From assembly GCF_014205155.1 (NCBI RefSeq), contig NZ_JACHMX010000001.1:5022001-5086000 (forward strand): a stretch of DNA of 64,000 nt, in the 5' to 3' direction. The position numbers were made by a program, and so were the translations under genes. Shown here piece after piece: positions 59,846-64,000 of the stretch; the stretch's first letter is position 1; the number at the start of each line of letters is the position of its first letter. The notes beneath the pieces were generated by a model. The model saw only the letters and a program-made list of their open reading frames with translations. It made no database searches and was not told where the DNA came from. Source of the stretch: Amycolatopsis umgeniensis (lineage in GTDB: Bacteria; Actinomycetota; Actinomycetes; Mycobacteriales; Pseudonocardiaceae).

Positions 59846-59993
59846 ACATTGCCGGAGTGATCTGCGGTGACGATGGGATGAACGCGACATTTCCGTAGCC
59901 CTTTACGGACTTGCGAGTACCGGAAGGTCCCCTTCCTTGCGCCAGGCGCATGCAGCTATCCCTTCACCGCCACCTCAGCTCACCTCCAAGACC

Positions 59994-60046
59994 CGCGTGA
60001 AGGCCCCCTTCCCTCGGCTCAGCCGAGGGAAGGGGGCCTTCACGCG
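59994..60046. terminator. GAAGGCC-family hairpin with 26-base perfect arms
   Basis: Arms 59994-60019 and 60021-60046 are perfect complements around a single base. It lies 51 bases beyond the stop of the minus-strand S8 protease gene and probably ends that transcript. Confidence 0.75.
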
Positions 60047-60097
60047 CAAAGCGGAAGCGCCGGAAATACCCAAGCGGCAGTGGCGCCCCTCACACCG

Positions 60098-62023
60098 TCA
60101 AGAAACCACCAACGCGTAGTCCGCGTCGGTCGCCGACGTCTCCGGGTGACCGTCGGCGTTCACCTGCGTCGCGACGACCTCCACCGTCCACGTGCCCGCG
60201 GCGGGCTTCTCGAGGATCACGTTCTCCACCGTGTCGACGGTGTTCGGCGCCCCGCCCGAGGTCGAGAAATTGCCCGCCTTCAGCCCGTTGTTGCCGTAGT
60301 ACACGGTCCCGTTCGGCGCGGTGACCTTCAGCGTCAGGTCGTTGACCCTGGTGACCGACGCGCTCGGCGAGCCCGCCGGATCGGTGTAGGCCAGCGTCGC
60401 CTTGAACTGCTTCGTCCCGTTCACCGCGACCGTGTACTTCTTGGACTGCCCGGTGCCCAGCAGATCCGTCTCGTTGACCAGCACCGGCAGCTTCCAGCCG
60501 TTCGCCTTGGCCTGTTCGTGCAGGTACCGCACGTTCGCGGTGCCCCAGCCCTGGTGCGTCCGGGTCATGTCGTGCGACGTGCCGGTGAACGCGAACTGGT
60601 CGGCCCCGTTGATCAGCAGTGCCTTCGCGGTCGCGGCGTGCGGTCGGCTCGTGAAGACGTCACGGCCCTTGCCGGGCCCGCCGTCGAAGACGCCGTCGGC
60701 CCACATCTGGAACAGCAGACCGGCGTTTCCGCAGGTGATCGGGGTCGCGCCGCTCGTGCCGCCGAACGACGTCGTGTACGAGGTGTCACTGCCGGACGAC
60801 GTGGTGTCGATCCTGTCGTAGTAGTTCGACAGCTCCGGTTTGATCCGGCCGTCGGCGGCCGGGCCGATGCTGGCGCCGCCGTTCCACTTGTCGTCGGTGC
60901 GGCCCAGCGTGTTGTAGTGGTACTGCCCGCCGACCGAGAGCACGTTCTTCGACCAGGCCTGCGGCCGTGACTGCTGGCTCCCCGCGTTGCTCTGCGACTG
61001 GCAGATCAGCAGGTCGTGGTCGAAAACGATGCGGTCGAGCTCGGCTGAGACCGAGTTGTACGCCGTGGTCAGCCCGCCGCCCCAGCTGTTGCTCTGGAAC
61101 ACCGCGCGGTACTTGCCCGCCGGGTCGACCAGCTCCTTGGTGTGGGCGTAGCGGTCCGGCTTGTTGTAGGTGGCGAAGATGCCCTGCCCCTCGGGCAGCA
61201 GGCCCCGCTGCGGCGCGCTCACGCCCGAGGCGAAGATCTGGCCGTACGTCGAAGTGCCGTGGCTGGTGTCGGTCGAGTTCGTGCCGTGCAGCACGGTCGG
61301 CCGCGCCTTGAACTCCTGGTGGGTGGCCCGCAGTCCACCGTCCATCACCTCACCGCGCACACCCTGGCCGCGGTAGCCGCCGGCGCTTTCGATGTAGTTC
61401 GCGCCGCTGCTTTCCCGCGCGTTCGCCATATCGGTCTCGGGTGCGGTGATCGCGCCGACAGCGAGCACCTCGGCACCCTGCGCCACGGTGGCCGCCTGGC
61501 CGGAGCCGAGTTTCGCGACGATGTGCTGCCCGCTTTGCGAGATCGCCTCGACGCTGCCGCCGAGCCGCAGGATCCGCTCGGCCACCGCCCGCTGGTCCCG
61601 TGCGTCGGTTTCGACCAGTGTCACCAGATAGCTGCCCGTCCCGGCCAGCGAGATTTCCACCTTGTCATCCGGCCGGTATTCGCCGAGCCAGCGGACGAAA
61701 GTCAATTTCGCGATCGATTCGCGGTTCTCCGGCTTCAGCCGGACCACGTAGGCGAAATCGGGAATGTAGGTCCCGATTCGCACGCCCAGTGAGCGCAATC
61801 GTTCGCGCTGTGTGTCGGTCAGCGAGCCGCGGACCTGGAGCAGGTAGGCGCCCTTCCAGTCCTGGCTCGCGGCCGTCCGCTGGCTGAGTGGATCAAAGGT
61901 CCTGCTGGCCAGACGGATGAACTGCGGATCTTCTCCGGACGGGGCGGCGGCCGCCACCCCGCTCGTCAGGAGGAGCGCGCCGACCAAGGGCGCGAGAAAG
62001 CGGACAGACTTCGGCCGTGGCAT
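60098..62023 (-). CDS. Secreted S8-family serine protease
   Basis: A 641-residue exported protease. The signal peptide is LAPLVGALLLTSGVAAAA. Residues 30-200 look like a propeptide-like domain (SLTDTQRERLRSLGVRIGTYIPDFAYVVRL in parts). The subtilisin domain has the catalytic Asp in GEVMDGGLRATH (about residue 228), His in DTSHGTSTYG (about 255) and Ser in FGGTSGATP (about 424). The C-terminal 130 residues form a beta-sandwich (VNDLTLKVTAPNGTVYYGN) like P/homoB-type domains. ATG 62023 follows GGAGGTATT. It is likely monocistronic. Confidence 0.93.
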   Translation of the reverse strand: MPRPKSVRFLAPLVGALLLTSGVAAAAPSGEDPQFIRLASRTFDPLSQRTAASQDWKGAYLLQVRGSLTDTQRERLRSLGVRIGTYIPDFAYVVRLKPENRESIAKLTFVRWLGEYRPDDKVEISLAGTGSYLVTLVETDARDQRAVAERILRLGGSVEAISQSGQHIVAKLGSGQAATVAQGAEVLAVGAITAPETDMANARESSGANYIESAGGYRGQGVRGEVMDGGLRATHQEFKARPTVLHGTNSTDTSHGTSTYGQIFASGVSAPQRGLLPEGQGIFATYNKPDRYAHTKELVDPAGKYRAVFQSNSWGGGLTTAYNSVSAELDRIVFDHDLLICQSQSNAGSQQSRPQAWSKNVLSVGGQYHYNTLGRTDDKWNGGASIGPAADGRIKPELSNYYDRIDTTSSGSDTSYTTSFGGTSGATPITCGNAGLLFQMWADGVFDGGPGKGRDVFTSRPHAATAKALLINGADQFAFTGTSHDMTRTHQGWGTANVRYLHEQAKANGWKLPVLVNETDLLGTGQSKKYTVAVNGTKQFKATLAYTDPAGSPSASVTRVNDLTLKVTAPNGTVYYGNNGLKAGNFSTSGGAPNTVDTVENVILEKPAAGTWTVEVVATQVNADGHPETSATDADYALVVS

Positions 62024-62158
62024 GAAATACCTCCGGGGATCTCAGCAGGGAGAGATCTTTCGAAGGTACCGGCCGAAAAGTGCGATGATCAGCCGCTGAA
62101 CGGCCCAGCCGTTTTCCGGTGTTGCGGGAAATGGAGCATAAACGGTTAAAAAGTCGAT

Positions 62159-62644
62159 TCAGCGGGCGGCGGGGATTTCGTCGATCGCCCCGCTGAACCG
62201 CGTCAGCCGCTCGCGTTCCTCTTCGTCGAGGCGCCGCGTGCTGCCTTCGGGCAGAGTGCACGCGACCCAGATGGTGCGGCAGCGCGCGTAGACGGCCATC
62301 TCGTCGCGGAGCCTGCTGTTCACCACGACGTCGCAGGTCCCGATCCGGCCGACGACGGTCTCCACCTCGACCGGATGGTCGCGGAAGGTCAGCCGCCGCA
62401 CGTAGCTGACGTTGTGCTTCGCGATCAGATAGGCCGGTCCTTTCGTCCGGAAGACGCGCTCACGCAGCGGGTCGAGCATGGCGACCTGGGCTTCTTGGAG
62501 GTAGTCCAGCAGCCGCACGTTCCCGACGTGGCCGAGATAGTCCAGGTCGGCGACACGCAGGCGGTGGCGGTACAGGTGGATCTCGGGAGCGGGACGCGCA
62601 CTGGTCGTCCCCAGCGGATGTGCGTGCACGAAGTGGATCTTCAA
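62159..62644 (-). CDS. Acyl-CoA thioesterase (hotdog fold)
   Basis: A 161-residue 4-hydroxybenzoyl-CoA-thioesterase-like protein: RHRLRVADLDYLGHVGNVRLLDYLQEAQ includes the catalytic Asp region and the central helix of a hotdog fold, then AKHNVSYVRRLTFRDHPVEVETVVG and TIWVACTLPEGSTRRL. It hydrolyses acyl-CoA esters; the substrate is unknown. The start is TTG 62644 or GTG 62629, neither with a strong ribosome binding site. A 49-base gap separates it from the upstream gene on the same strand. Confidence 0.85.
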   Translation of the reverse strand: MKIHFVHAHPLGTTSARPAPEIHLYRHRLRVADLDYLGHVGNVRLLDYLQEAQVAMLDPLRERVFRTKGPAYLIAKHNVSYVRRLTFRDHPVEVETVVGRIGTCDVVVNSRLRDEMAVYARCRTIWVACTLPEGSTRRLDEEERERLTRFSGAIDEIPAAR

Positions 62645-62693
62645 GGATCGCGTGGCGATCCGGCCGCGCGGCGCAACGGACAGCTACCCGGGT

Positions 62694-63881
62694 TCACTCC
62701 ATCAGGGCTTCGGAGAGTTCGCGGATCGCCTCGGTCTCGGCGGTGTGGATGTCCCGGATCAGCGTGCCCATCGTGGCGAAGAGGTCGCCGACCTCGACGT
62801 CGGTGAACGGCATCTCGTCGTTGTAGTGCGCGCGCAGTTTCCACATTTCCGCGCCCGCCGCCGCGGCCGCGTCCTGCCCCGCGTCGCCTTCACGGACACC
62901 CGCCGAAACCGCGCTGACCAGCCCGCGCACCCAGGCGAACTCCGCTGTCGACGCCGGAACGGCGGCCTCGGCCAGCTCGGCCCAGCGCTCGCCGATCCCC
63001 CGCCACGTCGACGCCTGATCGGCCAGCTCCGGGAGTTCGAGCAGGCCGGAGGCCTCGGTGAGCGCGTCGGCGAACAGCCCGCGCAGATGCCCGCCCGCCA
63101 TCCCGGCCGGGGTGACGCTCTCCCAGACGTTCAACAGCGCCCCGACAAGCCCGCGCCGCTCGCCGAAAGCGCGCGGCCAGCCCTTGGGGTCACGTTCGTC
63201 GGTCATCGCCTTCGCCCAGCGTCCCCAGGCGGGCAGCGAGAACGACTTCGACGGCGCCGAGAGGTTCCGCGCGCAGTCCGTCAGCCCGCCGCGCACGGCG
63301 GCCCGCCAGTCGGAGACCTCGCCGGGCTGAGTCGTCGCGAGCAGGTTCTTGTACGAGCCGACCCGGGCGCGCGCGGCGTCGAACGTCTTCCGGTCGACCG
63401 TCAGCGGGGCGAGGTTCCGGTCGTCGACGAGCACCCGGCCGTCCTCCTCGCCGTACGCGACGACGAAATGCCCGCCACCGCCGGACATCTCCGGTGGGAG
63501 ATGCCAGTAGCCGAGCGATTCGTTGTCGGGGAGGACGATCACCGGCCGTCCCGCCTCGAGATCGGCGGTGAGCCGTTTCGCCGCGGCGCGTTTGCCGCCG
63601 GTGGTGTGGATGTCGACGCCGAGCCCGAGACGGTCCATTGTGGACTTCAGCCACTCCTGCGGATATTGCCAGCGCGCACGGAAACCGAACACGATCGTCG
63701 ACATCGTCTCGTGCGCGAAGTCCCACAGGATGTAGCCGGCACCGATCCCGCCGGACACGGCGAAGAGCAGGGCCTCGCTGGGCGCCTTCCCGTCCGGCCC
63801 TTCGACACCGTGATGCGCCAGTACGGCCGCCACGGCCGACACGTCCGGTTGAAGCCCGCCACGCAATTCGTACTCGCTCAC
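62694..63881 (-). CDS. BtrH N-terminal-domain/DUF4872-like protein
   Basis: A 395-residue protein. Residues 1-150 follow the BtrH N-terminal domain pattern: LQPDVSAVAAVLAHHGV, SEALLFAVSGGIGAGYILW, RPVIVLPDNESLGYWHLP, GGGGHFVVAYGEED with the His, and VDDRN. BtrH is an acyltransferase of butirosin biosynthesis whose active Cys normally follows a His near the N-terminus; here that position appears to be Pro-Asp. The C-terminal helical 240 residues match the DUF4872 type. ATG 63881 is used. The function is unknown and the enzyme may be inactive or changed. Confidence 0.8.
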   Translation of the reverse strand: MSEYELRGGLQPDVSAVAAVLAHHGVEGPDGKAPSEALLFAVSGGIGAGYILWDFAHETMSTIVFGFRARWQYPQEWLKSTMDRLGLGVDIHTTGGKRAAAKRLTADLEAGRPVIVLPDNESLGYWHLPPEMSGGGGHFVVAYGEEDGRVLVDDRNLAPLTVDRKTFDAARARVGSYKNLLATTQPGEVSDWRAAVRGGLTDCARNLSAPSKSFSLPAWGRWAKAMTDERDPKGWPRAFGERRGLVGALLNVWESVTPAGMAGGHLRGLFADALTEASGLLELPELADQASTWRGIGERWAELAEAAVPASTAEFAWVRGLVSAVSAGVREGDAGQDAAAAAGAEMWKLRAHYNDEMPFTDVEVGDLFATMGTLIRDIHTAETEAIRELSEALME

Positions 63882-63922
63882 CCCGCCATCATGCCCGTGG
63901 AAGGCGGGGTGAGCGAGTGTCG

Positions 63923-64000
63923 TCAGAGCTTTTCCGCGGCCGGGATGACGTCCGCGCCGATCTTTTCGATCAGGTCGAGGTCGGGAAGGCCGGGGATCGA
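63923..64000 (-). CDS. C-terminal end of a gene, possibly luciferase-like oxidoreductase
   Basis: The last 25 codons of a minus-strand gene are visible, ending in TGA at 63923-63925. They read PGLPDLDLIEKIGADVIPAA and then EKL. A terminus of this type (acidic helix, then G-x-DVIPA) is common in LLM-class flavin or F420-dependent oxidoreductases, but 25 residues cannot prove it. The gene continues past the window edge. Confidence 0.5.
   Translation of the reverse strand, partial: SIPGLPDLDLIEKIGADVIPAAEKL

Larger units (their letters stand above)
59559..60097. promoter_or_regulatory. Intergenic region upstream of the minus-strand exopolysaccharide operon (539 bp)
   Basis: No gene is seen. 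It holds direct repeats at 59667-59700, the hairpins at 59797-59845 and 59994-60046, and a possible remnant arm GGAAGG...CCTTCC near 59921-59937. It should carry the promoter of the operon starting at 59558 and the terminator of the S8 protease gene at 60098. Confidence 0.5.

Noticed and set aside
1..64000. tRNA, rRNA, insertion sequences or prophage genes
   Set aside because: I found no cloverleaf-like block, ribosomal RNA segment, transposase, integrase or phage structural gene while reading the window by eye; a tRNAscan or profile search could still find a missed tRNA.

Overview
The window is high-GC, densely packed actinobacterial chromosome. A nuo operon, ESX/PPE-type genes without a core secretion apparatus, a kor 2-oxoacid:ferredoxin oxidoreductase, many GTG/TTG starts and many ATGA/GTGA gene overlaps point to Pseudonocardiaceae, most likely Amycolatopsis. 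The genus is inferred from gene content and the recurring GAAGGCC hairpins, not from a marker gene. I saw no rRNA, tRNA, CRISPR array or insertion sequence.

Layout. 1-4374: end of the complex I operon (nuoL partial, nuoM, a 39-codon ORF, nuoN). 4520-11075: ESX/PPE-associated region with a small ESX-like protein, an alpha/beta hydrolase with a helical N-terminus, a lipoprotein, an XRE/DUF5753 regulator, then on the minus strand EspG-like, PPE-like, DUF3558-like and ESX-like genes. 11375-18473: a lipoprotein, an overlapping AAA ATPase + HNH pair resembling the Septu (PtuAB) defence system, SRPBCC, a secreted protein, DUF6204, a zinc metallopeptidase and polyprenyl diphosphate synthase. 18487-26783: a sunset-domain membrane protein, korAB, enoyl-CoA hydratase, an Lrp regulator divergent from a dimethylargininase-like gene, a NodB deacetylase and a GH75-like chitosanase. 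26784-27260 is a gene-free, repeat-rich stretch, followed by a secreted Cna-B-like protein.

28950-59558 is a large exopolysaccharide locus made of two converging operons. The plus operon (28950-45225) encodes an AlgD-like GDP-mannose dehydrogenase, two glycosyltransferases, two Wzz-like proteins, an AsnB-type amidotransferase, a bi-domain oxidoreductase, a heparinase/alginate-lyase-like protein, a beta-helix lipoprotein, a Wzy/O-antigen-ligase-like polymerase and a PAP2 phosphatase. The minus operon (59558 down to 46302) encodes a C-methyltransferase, a sugar-1-phosphate cytidylyltransferase-like enzyme, a PIG-L deacetylase, a sugar epimerase, a DUF4910 peptidase-like protein, a Wzx-like flippase, a GT2, a pyruvyltransferase, an RmlC-like epimerase, a class III aminotransferase and two more beta-helix paralogues. 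The polymerase is in one operon and the flippase in the other, so they probably form one Wzx/Wzy pathway making a uronic-acid-containing, pyruvylated polymer with a branched (C-methyl) sugar. An AbiEi/DUF559-like gene with large palindromes upstream sits between the halves.

60098-64000: a secreted S8 protease, a hotdog thioesterase, a BtrH-like protein apparently without its cysteine, and the end of a gene that may be a luciferase-like oxidoreductase. Two families of near-perfect palindromes recur at gene ends and between operons.
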